From CAYHEQ01 sp964355795 (GTDB taxonomy: Bacteria; Patescibacteriota; JACPGU01): a stretch of DNA of 18,211 nt. The DNA is taken from contig CAYHEQ010000013.1 of assembly GCA_964355795.1 (NCBI GenBank), forward strand, positions 1 through 18,211. Direction: 5' to 3'. A program made the translations under genes and the position numbers. Positions 1 through 7,544 of the stretch are shown piece after piece. How positions within the stretch are numbered: position 1 is the stretch's first letter; each line of letters starts with the position of its first letter. The notes beneath the pieces are model-generated. The model saw nothing but the letters and a program-made list of their open reading frames with translations, was not told where the DNA came from and did no database searches.

Positions 1-57
1 ATTAAAGAGGAAAGATTATATCGCTAGAATAGTATCAGATGGTTTTATTAAGATATC

Positions 58-129
58 GTCCCCATAGTTCAAAGGATAGAACAAGAGACTCCTAAGCTCT
101 AGATCCAAGTTCGATTCTTGGTGGGGACA
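58..129 (+). tRNA. tRNA-Arg (anticodon CCU)
   Basis: The cloverleaf can be folded by eye. The acceptor stem pairs GTCCCCA (58-64) with TGGGGAC (122-128), with discriminator A129. The D stem is GTTC/GAAC (67-70/79-82). The anticodon loop is 89-95 with CCT at 91-93, which reads the arginine codon AGG. The T arm is CCAAG/CTTGG with loop TTCGATT. The 3' CCA is not encoded. The loop-closing pair of the anticodon stem is an A88/G96 mismatch. The gene converges on HU and shares a terminator with it. Confidence 0.95.
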
Positions 130-144
130 TTTTAACCAAACAAA

Positions 145-197
145 AAACTCCCTCATTTTAGTCTGTAAAATATTTACAAATTAAAATGAGGGAGTTT
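145..197. terminator. Bidirectional terminator between tRNA-Arg and HU
   Basis: A perfect 16-bp inverted repeat has arms 145-160 and 182-197 with the core CTCCCTCATTTTA and a 21-nt loop. The A-run at the left and T-run at the right give a U-tract in both directions. This suits its place between two convergent genes. Confidence 0.85.
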
Positions 198-212
198 CGG
201 TTGTAAGAATGA

Positions 213-491
213 TTATCTTACGGCTTGTTTGAGACCTTTGCCGGCTCGGAAACGAGCTACCTTGACGGCGGCGATGGTAATCCTTTGCTTAGGATTACGA
301 GGAGCTACACCAGCGCGAGCGGCTCTCTTTTTCACTTCAAATTTACCAAAACTGGCGATGCTCACTACCTCTCCTTGAGCCAAAGATTTGGTAATGGAAG
401 AAAAGATCGTATTGAAGGCAACCGCAGATACGCTCTTGGACAACCCCGTAGAAGCGGCTAGTTTGTCAATAAGTGCTGCTTTGTTTAACAT
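213..491 (-). CDS. HU-family DNA-binding protein
   Basis: A 92-residue histone-like protein that bends and compacts DNA as a dimer in the nucleoid. The N-terminus (MLNKAALIDKLAASTGLSK) is the typical HU helix region, followed by the conserved stretch GEVVSIASFGKFEVKKRAARAG (residues about 40-61) and the beta-arm motif with APRNP (63-67). The length is normal for HU. The start is supported by a tandem Shine-Dalgarno, AGGAGAGGAG at 496-505, whose proximal copy lies 4 nt before the ATG. A good sigma-70 promoter lies 56-84 nt upstream. The family assignment is secure; which HU/IHF subgroup it belongs to is not clear from sequence alone. Confidence 0.95.
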   Translation of the reverse strand: MLNKAALIDKLAASTGLSKSVSAVAFNTIFSSITKSLAQGEVVSIASFGKFEVKKRAARAGVAPRNPKQRITIAAVKVARFRAGKGLKQAVR

Positions 492-546
492 CTTTCTCCT
501 CTCCTAGATTATTACTATTATTTTATTTTATAGCTTTGATAACTCA

Positions 547-575
547 ATTATAGCAAATCTCAAAAACATACGCAA
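547..575 (-). promoter_or_regulatory. Promoter of the HU gene
   Basis: On the minus strand a -35 TTGCGT (570-575) is separated by 17 nt from a consensus -10 TATAAT (547-552) preceded by TGC, an extended -10. The predicted transcript starts near 540, about 50 nt before the HU start codon. The -35 lies only 8 bp beyond the RNase Y stop codon. Confidence 0.8.
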
Positions 576-583
576 GCACTTCT

Positions 584-2107
584 TTATTTAGCGTAATCTA
601 CCGCTCGCACTTCGCGAATGACATGAACTTTGATCTGCCCCGGATACACCAAGTCTTTTTCCAATTTGGCGGCGATATTGTGGGAAAGCTTGATAGCTCC
701 GAGGTCATCTATATTGTCTGGTCTAACTATGATGCGCACTTCGCGACCGGCTTGAATAGCGTAAGACTTGTCTACGCCCTCAAAAGAATTGGCGATATTT
801 TCAATTTCCTTGAGTCGTTTGATATAATTTTCCAAACTTTCGCGCCGAGTCCCCGGCCGTGAAGCGGAAATAGCGTCAGCGGCGCGCACAATGACCGCCT
901 CTATAGATTGCGGTTCCACGTCTTCGTGATGCGACTCCATCGCGTTGATGATATCTTCAGTGAAACCATATTTCCGTACAATATCGCTACCGAGATCAAC
1001 ATGCGATCCGCCCACTTCTTGACTGATGGCCTTACCGATATCATGAAAAAGGGCGGCCTTTTTGGCCTTAGTGGCGTCAGCTCCCAATTCTTCTGCCAAC
1101 ATGGAAGCGATTTTCGCCACCTCTACCGAGTGACTCAATTGGTTCTGACCATAGCTAGTGCGAAATTTTAATCGGCCCAAAATCTTCATCAAGTCTGGGT
1201 GAATACCGGTGAGCCCCAATTCTTGCACCGCTTTCTCTCCCGACTCCTTGATATCATTATTGATTTCTTTCTTGGCTTTTTCAATCATTTCTTCAATGCG
1301 CGCTGGATGAATCCGTCCGTCAAAAACCAATTTTTCCAAAGCCATCTTGGCAATATGTCGTCTAACCGAATCAAAAGAGGAGATAACCACCGCGCCCGGC
1401 GTATCATCAATAATCAAATCCACCCCGGCGGCTTTTTCAAAAGCCTGAATATTCCTGCCTTCCTTGCCGATGATTCTCCCTTTCATTTCTTCATTAGGAA
1501 GCGGCACAGACATCACGGTGAATTCCGCGGTATATTCAGAAGCGTAACGATCAATGATACCCACCACAATATTTTTGGCTTTTTCTTCAGCTGTCGCCTT
1601 GGCCTCTTCTTCCATTTGACGAATTTTCTTTACCAGTTCTGGAGCCATTTCCTTTTCTACCCTATCAAGAAGAATCGCTTGCGCCTCTTCCTTGGTGAGC
1701 TTGGAAACTTTGGCGATTTGCTCTTCCGCTTGTTGCTTCTCTTTTTCCAGTTCTTCTTTGGTGCTTTGCAGACCTTCTTCTTTTTTGACTATCTCCTGAC
1801 GCTGGCGGTCAATGTCTTGGCTTTTCTGATCCAGCATTTCTTCTTTTTTGCTTAATTTCTGTTCAATTCCCGATAAATAGTCTCTCCTCTTATTCTCCTC
1901 TTCTTTGGCCTCGGATATTATTTTCAGAGCTTCATCCTTGGCGTTAAGCAAAGATTCTTTCTTGGCTTTGTCGGCATCTTCTAAGATCTTTTTCGCTGAA
2001 TCTTGCGCGTTCTTAGTCTTGTTGGAAACTGCCATGGCGTTAAGACCATAGCCAATCGCTCCTCCGCCGAGTAAAGCGAGTAAAACATAAAGCCATATTT
2101 GTTGCAT
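584..2107 (-). CDS. rny: Ribonuclease Y
   Basis: A membrane-anchored endoribonuclease (507 residues) that starts mRNA decay. One N-terminal transmembrane helix (about 3-22) is followed by a long charged coiled coil (about 30-175), a KH RNA-binding domain with GRIIGKEGRN at 210-219, and an HD phosphohydrolase domain with the metal-binding HD pair at 355-356 (ALFHDIGKA). The order and length match the family. The reading frame stays open to a TTG at 2215, but a strong promoter lies inside that extension and predicts transcription start near 2180. The ATG at 2107, with AAAGGTGG at 2111-2118 just before it, is therefore the likely start. No terminator separates it from HU, so read-through into HU is possible. 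Confidence 0.95.
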   Translation of the reverse strand: MQQIWLYVLLALLGGGAIGYGLNAMAVSNKTKNAQDSAKKILEDADKAKKESLLNAKDEALKIISEAKEEENKRRDYLSGIEQKLSKKEEMLDQKSQDIDRQRQEIVKKEEGLQSTKEELEKEKQQAEEQIAKVSKLTKEEAQAILLDRVEKEMAPELVKKIRQMEEEAKATAEEKAKNIVVGIIDRYASEYTAEFTVMSVPLPNEEMKGRIIGKEGRNIQAFEKAAGVDLIIDDTPGAVVISSFDSVRRHIAKMALEKLVFDGRIHPARIEEMIEKAKKEINNDIKESGEKAVQELGLTGIHPDLMKILGRLKFRTSYGQNQLSHSVEVAKIASMLAEELGADATKAKKAALFHDIGKAISQEVGGSHVDLGSDIVRKYGFTEDIINAMESHHEDVEPQSIEAVIVRAADAISASRPGTRRESLENYIKRLKEIENIANSFEGVDKSYAIQAGREVRIIVRPDNIDDLGAIKLSHNIAAKLEKDLVYPGQIKVHVIREVRAVDYAK

Positions 2108-2186
2108 AATCCACCTTTCATAATTTAGGTATATATTGATATTGGTTGATAAGAGCCACATCAGGCGCGTATCAACACTTAAAATC

Positions 2187-2215
2187 AGTATACACAAATT
2201 CATAATAATTATCAA
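2187..2215 (-). promoter_or_regulatory. Promoter of rny
   Basis: A minus-strand -35 TTGATA (2210-2215) and -10 TATACT (2187-2192) are spaced by 17 nt. Predicted start is near 2180, giving a leader of about 73 nt before the ATG at 2107. Confidence 0.75.
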
Positions 2216-2261
2216 TGGCTAGGATTTTTAGCCATTTTTTACTTCTAATCCACAGAAGAAA

Positions 2262-2289
2262 ATGACTATTCTAAAAATATATTTATGCT
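2262..2289 (+). promoter_or_regulatory. Possible promoter of the PKD membrane-protein gene
   Basis: ATGACT (2262-2267) and TATGCT (2284-2289) are spaced by 16 nt, with GGAGGT at 2296-2301 downstream. The match is moderate. It would place transcription start near 2296, which excludes the ATG at 2285 as the translation start. The rest of 2108-2326 holds nothing else recognisable apart from the divergent rny promoter. Confidence 0.35.
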
Positions 2290-2326
2290 ATCATTGGAGG
2301 TAAGCGAAATATCTTTTTGTTTTCTT

Positions 2327-4090
2327 ATGTTTGGAAAAAAGAACAAGCTGAAACAAATGACTATTTATAATAAAAAACAAAAGCATTCTATTACCAAGAC
2401 CGTTCTGGCCCTCTTTGCTGTTCTCGCTATCAGTCTCTGGTCGCTAACACTCTTGACCCAAGCTATCACTATCAATCTGACGGTAGTCGATCAAGCGCTA
2501 GAAAATCAGCCTCCTTACGCGCTCATAACTATGGCAACGCAAGGGAAGAGCGTTACCTTTGACGGTAGCACGTCTTATGATGCCGATGGCGCTATCGCTT
2601 CTTACGCTTGGAATTTTGGCAATGGCGCTACCGGCACAAGCGCCACTACTTCCCATTTATATTCTAATTATGGTAACTACAATATCGTCCTTACCGTCAC
2701 CGACAACGACGGCGCTATCGGCAGTATTGCCAAAGCCTTGTCCTTGAGCGAAAATCCAGTAGAAGAAGAGCCAACACAGGAGAAAGAAAATATCGCAGAG
2801 ACGATTACCGACAATACTAATGCTGACAGTGAAGGGGGCAACACCGTTGCCACAGAGGCTCCTCCCGTCGGTGGGACTACTAATATCCCAGAACCTCCCA
2901 AGTCAACGGAGGGAAAAACTGATGGGCTAATGGCCTCTCTGGGCGCGCTAACGACTAATACCTTAGAGGCCTTGGCCTCTCTGAAGGCTAATCCCACCAC
3001 CCACGCAATTTCTCAAAAATATTTGGCTCCCTTAGCTACTGCTGGCGCCGTGGCCATTACCTATATCGCGATAGCTTCTGTCTTCAGCTCTTTCTTAGAC
3101 ATCATTCCTTTCTTGCAATACCTTTTTAATCTTTTGCTCCATTATTTTGTGGCTGGTAAAAAAGGACGCGCTTGGGGCGTCATTTACAATAGCTCCACCA
3201 AAGAACCAGTGGATCTAGCCATCGTCAGACTTTTCAGCTCCAAATCTCACAATATTTTGGAAACTGCCGTCACCGACAGGAACGGTCGCTTCAGCTTCCA
3301 GCCAGATAGAGGGCTTTATTATCTTTCTGTGACCAAGCCTTCTTTTGCTTTCCCCTCAAAGCTCGTCAGTGGCTTGACCAGTGATGGGAAATACGGAAAG
3401 CTCTACTTTGGAGGCAATTTTGACATCAAACAAAAAAAGGCGTTGGACTTCACTATTCCCTTGGATCCCACCAGCGCTACCAAAATCAATATCTCTTTTG
3501 TAGATAGAGTCAAGAGTTTGCTAGAAAGGCTATCCGCTCCTTTACTATTTCTGGGGCTAATCATGGCTCTTTTTGTCTATTGGGTAAATACGGATTGGTT
3601 CAATGGTCTAGTGGTGGTTTTGTATTTGCTTTTGATCTTAACAAAGTTTTTCCTGATGCGATCCAAATCCCATCCGTGGGGCAAAGTAATGAATATAGAT
3701 ACTGGACAGACTGTTCCGGGAGTAGTTTTGAGAATCTTTGACAAAAAATATAATAAACTGCTAGAAACAAAGGTCACGGACCAAAAGGGTCGCTTCAGCT
3801 TCATGTTGCCCAAAGGAGAATATTACATTCGCGTGATGTCGTATTCTTACAAAATAGCTGGTAAAAAAAGAAGGCTACGCAACGGTTACTATGGTGATAA
3901 TTTTTCCGTAGAAGAAAACAAGCCCGTCTCTTTGAATATCCCCCTCGTCCGTAGCCGTAAAACTATTTTACCGGTAGCTAAACCGGTGGCCAGTAATAAA
4001 AAAAGTATTTTCAAAAAAGACTCCCTGTTTGACTATCTGGAAATGCAAAACAAAAAAGTTTCCGATCTCATGGGGGAAGCGAAGAGCTGA
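2327..4090 (+). CDS. PKD-domain membrane protein with two carboxypeptidase-regulatory-like modules
   Basis: A predicted surface protein of unknown role, numbered here from the ATG at 2327 (587 residues). A hydrophobic anchor or signal segment (about 23-48) is followed by one PKD domain (about 62-140, with FDGSTSYDADG and the YAWNFGNG-type core). A Ser/Thr/Glu/Pro-rich linker (about 140-225) and hydrophobic stretch (about 236-276) follow. Then comes a beta-sandwich module resembling CarboxypepD_reg (about 280-381, VTDRNGRFSF), a two-helix hairpin (about 403-443) and a second such module (about 449-539, VTDQKGRFSF). The two modules are clearly duplicated. Positive charges flanking the hairpin suggest both face the cytoplasm. 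The start is uncertain: the frame opens at 2285, and ATGs at 2327 and 2357 both leave the hydrophobic segment intact. No catalytic motif was recognised. Confidence 0.75.
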   Translation: MFGKKNKLKQMTIYNKKQKHSITKTVLALFAVLAISLWSLTLLTQAITINLTVVDQALENQPPYALITMATQGKSVTFDGSTSYDADGAIASYAWNFGNGATGTSATTSHLYSNYGNYNIVLTVTDNDGAIGSIAKALSLSENPVEEEPTQEKENIAETITDNTNADSEGGNTVATEAPPVGGTTNIPEPPKSTEGKTDGLMASLGALTTNTLEALASLKANPTTHAISQKYLAPLATAGAVAITYIAIASVFSSFLDIIPFLQYLFNLLLHYFVAGKKGRAWGVIYNSSTKEPVDLAIVRLFSSKSHNILETAVTDRNGRFSFQPDRGLYYLSVTKPSFAFPSKLVSGLTSDGKYGKLYFGGNFDIKQKKALDFTIPLDPTSATKINISFVDRVKSLLERLSAPLLFLGLIMALFVYWVNTDWFNGLVVVLYLLLILTKFFLMRSKSHPWGKVMNIDTGQTVPGVVLRIFDKKYNKLLETKVTDQKGRFSFMLPKGEYYIRVMSYSYKIAGKKRRLRNGYYGDNFSVEENKPVSLNIPLVRSRKTILPVAKPVASNKKSIFKKDSLFDYLEMQNKKVSDLMGEAKS

Positions 4091-4119
4091 TTGCCGAATA
4101 AAGATTATTATGCTAAAAT
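4091..4119 (+). promoter_or_regulatory. Promoter of rpsU
   Basis: TTGCCG (4091-4096) and TAAAAT (4114-4119) are spaced by exactly 17 nt, with a TGC extended -10. The predicted start is near 4126, just after the preceding stop codon, giving a leader of about 37 nt. Confidence 0.7.
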
Positions 4120-4149
4120 AACCCAGCGCAACTATTTATCCGCTTGATG

Positions 4150-4157
4150 GGAGGTGA
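4150..4157 (+). promoter_or_regulatory. Very strong Shine-Dalgarno of rpsU
   Basis: GGAGGTGA is an eight-base uninterrupted complement to the usual 16S 3' tail and lies 8 nt (from the end of GGAGG) before the ATG at 4163. It decides the start: the in-frame GTG at 4154 lies inside the Shine-Dalgarno itself and is unlikely to be used. Confidence 0.85.
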
Positions 4158-4162
4158 CTGTC

Positions 4163-4366
4163 ATGAACCAGCTGAAAAGAAAAGAAAACGAATCTTTTGA
4201 GTCTCTGATGAGGCGTTTTAATCGTATCCTCCAACAAGAAGGGACATTGAACCAAGTCCGAGAAGAAATGCATAGAGTAAAAAAAGTTTCTAAAATAAAG
4301 CGCAGAAGCTCGGCTATCAGAAAAAAGAAATACAAAGAGAACAAAATAAAAAACTTTTTATATTAA
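4163..4366 (+). CDS. rpsU: 30S ribosomal protein bS21
   Basis: A small basic ribosomal protein (67 residues) of the 30S platform near the 16S 3' end, involved in translation initiation. The signature is KRKENESFESLMRRFNR (residues 5-21), followed by GTLNQVRE and a long Arg/Lys-rich tail. The length is normal for bS21. It is followed after 72 nt by the yqeY-type gene, the same order as the rpsU-yqeY pair of Firmicutes, so co-transcription is likely. Its own promoter and an unusually complete Shine-Dalgarno contrast with the weak or absent ribosome binding sites of many neighbours. Confidence 0.93.
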   Translation: MNQLKRKENESFESLMRRFNRILQQEGTLNQVREEMHRVKKVSKIKRRSSAIRKKKYKENKIKNFLY

Positions 4367-4386
4367 AACAGTATTTGTCTGCGTTG

Positions 4387-4433
4387 TTCCGCGTTAAGTT
4401 CCGCGTGATTCCGCGACAAGTGCGTAATCGCAC
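4387..4433 (+). repeat. Triple TTCCGCG repeat and hairpin in the yqeY leader
   Basis: TTCCGCG occurs three times (4387, 4399, 4409), followed by a small stem GTGCG/CGCAC with loop TAAT (4420-4433) that ends 5 nt before the next ATG. No Shine-Dalgarno is visible in this leader. A local regulatory role is possible but unproven. Confidence 0.4.
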
Positions 4434-4438
4434 CCACT

Positions 4439-4882
4439 ATGAGCATCCTAGAACAAATTGACAGCGAATTAATTACCGCCATGAAGGCCAAAGACGAGAT
4501 GAAGACCTCCCTCTTTCGTGGCGTCAAAGCGGCGATCAAGAACAAAGAAATTGAAACGCAGAAACCATTAGATGATAATGGCATCCTAGAAGTTTTGGCG
4601 AAAGAAGCCAAGAAAAGGAAAGAGTCAGCCATAGCCTTTGAGCAAGGTGGCCGAGCCGATCTCGCCGACAAAGAAAAGGCTGAACTGGCTATTATAGAAA
4701 AATTCCTACCGGCGCAATTAGGTGAAGACGAGATTAGGAAAGTAACACAAGAGACGATTACAGCAATGAGCGCCACTCTTGCCGATATGGGTAAAGTCAT
4801 CGGCGCTGTCGTCAGTAAATTGAAAGGTCAAGCTGATGGCTCTATCGTCAGCAAAATCGTCAAAGAAGAATTGAACAAATAG
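4439..4882 (+). CDS. GatB/YqeY domain-containing protein
   Basis: A 147-residue YqeY-family protein, related to the tail domain of the GatB subunit of the tRNA-dependent amidotransferase; its exact role is unknown. Diagnostic stretches are the N-terminal helix MSILEQIDSELITAMKAKD, RKESAIAFEQGGRADLADKE (residues about 61-80), and IIEKFLPAQL (about 85-94). The C-terminal part, with GKVIGAVVSKLKGQADGSIV, is the part that resembles the GatB tail. The length is typical. It follows rpsU closely and ends at a strong bidirectional terminator shared with the convergent vanW-type gene. Confidence 0.92.
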   Translation: MSILEQIDSELITAMKAKDEMKTSLFRGVKAAIKNKEIETQKPLDDNGILEVLAKEAKKRKESAIAFEQGGRADLADKEKAELAIIEKFLPAQLGEDEIRKVTQETITAMSATLADMGKVIGAVVSKLKGQADGSIVSKIVKEELNK

Positions 4883-4897
4883 AAGTAAAAGGTAAAT

Positions 4898-4931
4898 CCA
4901 AAAAATCCTGCTAAGTGGCAGGATTTTTTGG
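4898..4931. terminator. Bidirectional terminator overlapping the vanW-type stop codon
   Basis: A perfect 14-bp stem has arms 4898-4911 and 4918-4931 with core AAAAAATCCTGC and a 6-nt loop, with A and T tracts on opposite sides. It terminates yqeY on the plus strand and the vanW-type gene on the minus strand. The vanW stop codon (TAG, 4911-4913) sits at the loop edge, so the last residues of that protein are encoded by the right arm. Confidence 0.9.
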
Positions 4932-6329
4932 AGCCGTGTCGACGGGAGCATCCGGAGCTTCCTTAATGTCCTTGCCGACCAAAAACTTGGCTTTCCATGG
5001 GATATAATGAGAATCAAACCGTTCGTCTTTCTTCGTCCCATCGGCATATTTGATAGCTCTCGTGAAATAAGCGTCCGCGCCTGTGTGAGCGATGTCTACC
5101 TGCTTCCTCTCGCCCGGCGCTAGAGTATCGGTCTCTGTTTCTTGTGGCTCACCTGGTGGCACCAGATTGTAAACGACTGGCTTGGAGAGGCTCACCTCCC
5201 GACCATCTTTCGTCCCATAGAAATAAACGAAGAGATTGTTGCCTTCTACGCCAGTTTCCACTAAGATATTATTTTTTGTATCATTTTTGAAGATTAGATC
5301 TGGCTTGATATCGTAAATAGTAGCGTCCATTCCGGCCGGTTCGTAATAAGTCACCCGATAAGCATGAGGCGTTCTTTCTACAATAGGAAAGCCGGCATGC
5401 AAAGCCGCGCGAAAGAAAGTCGTGCTCACTTGACAAAGCCCGCCACCGTATTCCGGCACTGTCTTATCTTGCTTGATAACAAATTCCTTCTTGTAGCCCG
5501 TTTCCGCAGATACTTCTCCCAGTAAAGTATTGAAAGAAAAAGTTTCTCCAGATTTGATGAGAGCACCGTCAAACATTTGGCCACCCGTTCTGATATTGTG
5601 AATACGATTAGCCGAAGAGCCAGCGAAATTACTTTCGCCAACCGCCACTAGCTCTCTGATGCCTAGACGAGCCAAGTCTTCACTGCCCTGCGGTTTGATT
5701 TCGTCAATGGTCAGGCCAACGGTGCTCTCGCCCTTGGCCAATATTCTTTTCAAGTCAGCTGTTGTCACTTCCATATTTAGTTTGCGTCCGAAACTGCCCA
5801 GAGCAAATTCTTTAACTTTCTCGCCCTCCATTGTCAGTTTGCTGTCTATCACCGCTAAATCTATTTCTTTGGCCATCTCTAGCAAATACACTCTGGCCTT
5901 GTCTTCATCAAAATCGTAGCTGAAGGTTAGCTCGTTTTTGTAAAGCAAAGATTTCACTTGCGCCAGAAAATTACCGAAAAGACTTTCTTCTTTGCCTACG
6001 TTTAAGATCTTTTCCTCTGTTTTTTTCCTGTCCCAGACAAATCCTATATCAACAACATCCACTGCGCGTGTCTTGTCTAGATAGGATAAAGTAGCCTTTT
6101 GTGGTAAAGAACTTTCTTTAGCTTTGATCAGAACGCCTATGTCGCTACTGGTCATATCAGAAACTAGATTGCCATAAAAATAGATGTTGGGCAGAGCCTT
6201 GTCTTGATAATGAGCGTTGAAATAGACAGAAAACCCAATAACCAACAAAAATACCAACGAAAAAATGAGCAGGAGAATCTTGGCCACTCTGCTGATACTA
6301 TAAAAAATGTAAGCTAGAATTTTTTTCAT
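4911..6329 (-). CDS. VanW family protein (YoaR-like)
   Basis: A 472-residue envelope protein with an N-terminal transmembrane anchor (about 15-37), a putative peptidoglycan-binding region (about 55-205), a VanW domain (about 228-355) and a C-terminal G5-like beta domain (about 375-452). The VanW hallmark GGGLCQVSTTFFRAALHAGF lies at 295-314, followed by RTPHAYRVTYYEPAG. The biochemical role of VanW domains is unresolved; the architecture suggests a cell-wall-associated protein. It lies downstream of a glycosyltransferase but has its own candidate promoter and little or no leader. The tail (APDAPVDTAPKNPAT) is low in complexity and shaped by the terminator. Confidence 0.9.
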   Translation of the reverse strand: MKKILAYIFYSISRVAKILLLIFSLVFLLVIGFSVYFNAHYQDKALPNIYFYGNLVSDMTSSDIGVLIKAKESSLPQKATLSYLDKTRAVDVVDIGFVWDRKKTEEKILNVGKEESLFGNFLAQVKSLLYKNELTFSYDFDEDKARVYLLEMAKEIDLAVIDSKLTMEGEKVKEFALGSFGRKLNMEVTTADLKRILAKGESTVGLTIDEIKPQGSEDLARLGIRELVAVGESNFAGSSANRIHNIRTGGQMFDGALIKSGETFSFNTLLGEVSAETGYKKEFVIKQDKTVPEYGGGLCQVSTTFFRAALHAGFPIVERTPHAYRVTYYEPAGMDATIYDIKPDLIFKNDTKNNILVETGVEGNNLFVYFYGTKDGREVSLSKPVVYNLVPPGEPQETETDTLAPGERKQVDIAHTGADAYFTRAIKYADGTKKDERFDSHYIPWKAKFLVGKDIKEAPDAPVDTAPKNPAT

Positions 6330-6338
6330 TATTCCCAG

Positions 6339-6366
6339 ATTAAAAGATCAATTTTTAGCCAATCAA
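6339..6366 (-). promoter_or_regulatory. Candidate promoter of the vanW-type gene
   Basis: TTGATT (6361-6366) and TTTAAT (6339-6344) are spaced by 16 nt. The -10 ends 9 nt before the ATG at 6329, so the transcript would have a leader of only about 3 nt. Confidence 0.45.
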
Positions 6367-6386
6367 TTGTTTAGTAGAGATTGCTA

Positions 6387-7544
6387 TTATATTTTGCCCA
6401 AATCTTTTAATATTTCTTCATAAACAGCCACTGTTTCTTTGGCCATTTTGGCCCAAGAAAAAAGCTTCACTCGCTCTAGCCCTAGTTGGACTAGTTTCTT
6501 TCTTAAATTTTTGTCTTCCCAAATCTCTTTCATTTTATCAGCAATATCGGCAACATCATAGGGGTCAAAATACAGCGCCGCTTCCCCTCCTACTTCTGGC
6601 AGACAAGAAACATTGGAAGTTAGCACTGGCACGCCACTCGTCATTCCTTCCAAAACTGGTATGCCAAATCCTTCAGCCAAAGAAGCGAAGGTCATAGCAT
6701 ACGAAGAAGCCAGCAAGACTTGCAGCTCCTCATCCGTTACCTCGCCAGTCAGGATAACTGCGTCTTTGATCTCTGGCTTGTTATTCAAGAAAATTCTCAA
6801 ATCATCATAAAATTTGTTATTTTTCCCCGCCAATACCAAATTGGCCTCTTTGCGCGTTTTGAAAAATATCTCAAACGCCTCCACCAATCTCTTCAGATTT
6901 TTGTGAGGCGAACCATTGCTAACACAAAAAAAGTAAGGATTTTTGATGCCCCATTTATTATTTTTCAAAAAATTGTCGTCTTTTTTTTCAGGCGAGAACC
7001 CTTCACTACAAGATTCGTAAGTTGCTCTGATTTTTTTGGTATTCTCATGATAGATGCCCATTATATCCTTTTTTGCATCATTGGTAGGCACTATTACTTT
7101 CTTGGCTCTCTTAATGGTATCCCAAATAGCCAAACTGTAAGCCAAATGCTTGTATTCATACATTAAGGGCGACAATTTCGTCGTTCTCACCTTTTTGTGC
7201 ACAGTGTAAGTGAGATCATGAATAGTCACCACGTAAGGACGACGATAGAAGATAGACTTATTAAAATGGGTGAAATGTACCAAATCAAGCTTCACCTTCC
7301 TCAAAACGAAAGGCATCTTCATCTGTTCAGAATAATTGTAATGGCCGATATCGGCCAAGACTTTGTGGAAGTTTTTTTTCTGTGGCTGATACATCTCAAA
7401 ACCCTTTTTGTTTAAAAAAAGATAAAATTCGTAAGGGGTATCTATTTTTTCCAACTCCTTTACTAGCTCACGAGTATAGCGACCGATACCCATCGGAATA
7501 TCGTACATCCTGGCATCAATGCCGATTTTAATTTTTTTTCTCAT
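6387..7544 (-). CDS. GT4-type glycosyltransferase (third in the cluster)
   Basis: A cytoplasmic retaining glycosyltransferase of the GT-B fold (385 residues), likely adding a sugar from a nucleotide-sugar donor during surface glycan assembly. The N-terminal domain begins with KIKIGIDARMYD and GIGRYTRELVKEL. The linker and C-terminal domain carry NGSPHKNLKRLVEAF (210-224) and the GT4 E-x7-E signature EGFGIPVLE (E291, E299). The frame opens at 7574, but the ATG at 7544 places the conserved domain start at the N-terminus and overlaps the upstream polymerase-like gene by 17 nt, implying translational coupling. The acceptor and sugar cannot be told from sequence. Confidence 0.92.
   Translation of the reverse strand: MRKKIKIGIDARMYDIPMGIGRYTRELVKELEKIDTPYEFYLFLNKKGFEMYQPQKKNFHKVLADIGHYNYSEQMKMPFVLRKVKLDLVHFTHFNKSIFYRRPYVVTIHDLTYTVHKKVRTTKLSPLMYEYKHLAYSLAIWDTIKRAKKVIVPTNDAKKDIMGIYHENTKKIRATYESCSEGFSPEKKDDNFLKNNKWGIKNPYFFCVSNGSPHKNLKRLVEAFEIFFKTRKEANLVLAGKNNKFYDDLRIFLNNKPEIKDAVILTGEVTDEELQVLLASSYAMTFASLAEGFGIPVLEGMTSGVPVLTSNVSCLPEVGGEAALYFDPYDVADIADKMKEIWEDKNLRKKLVQLGLERVKLFSWAKMAKETVAVYEEILKDLGKI

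Noticed and set aside
1..57. Promoter of tRNA-Arg
   Set aside because: TAGAAT at 25-30 is a possible -10, but a -35 at proper spacing falls at the window edge and does not match well.
1199..1855. 218-residue plus-strand open frame opposite rny
   Set aside because: It is the mirror of the coiled-coil and KH coding region; its composition (Phe/His-rich) has no domain pattern and no ribosome binding site.
2285..2326. Use of the first ATG (2285) of the PKD gene
   Set aside because: No ribosome binding site precedes it, and the candidate -10 box overlaps it; it only adds a short hydrophobic lead.
6720..7166. 148-residue plus-strand open frame within the glycosyltransferase gene
   Set aside because: Antisense shadow of a clearly recognised GT4 gene.
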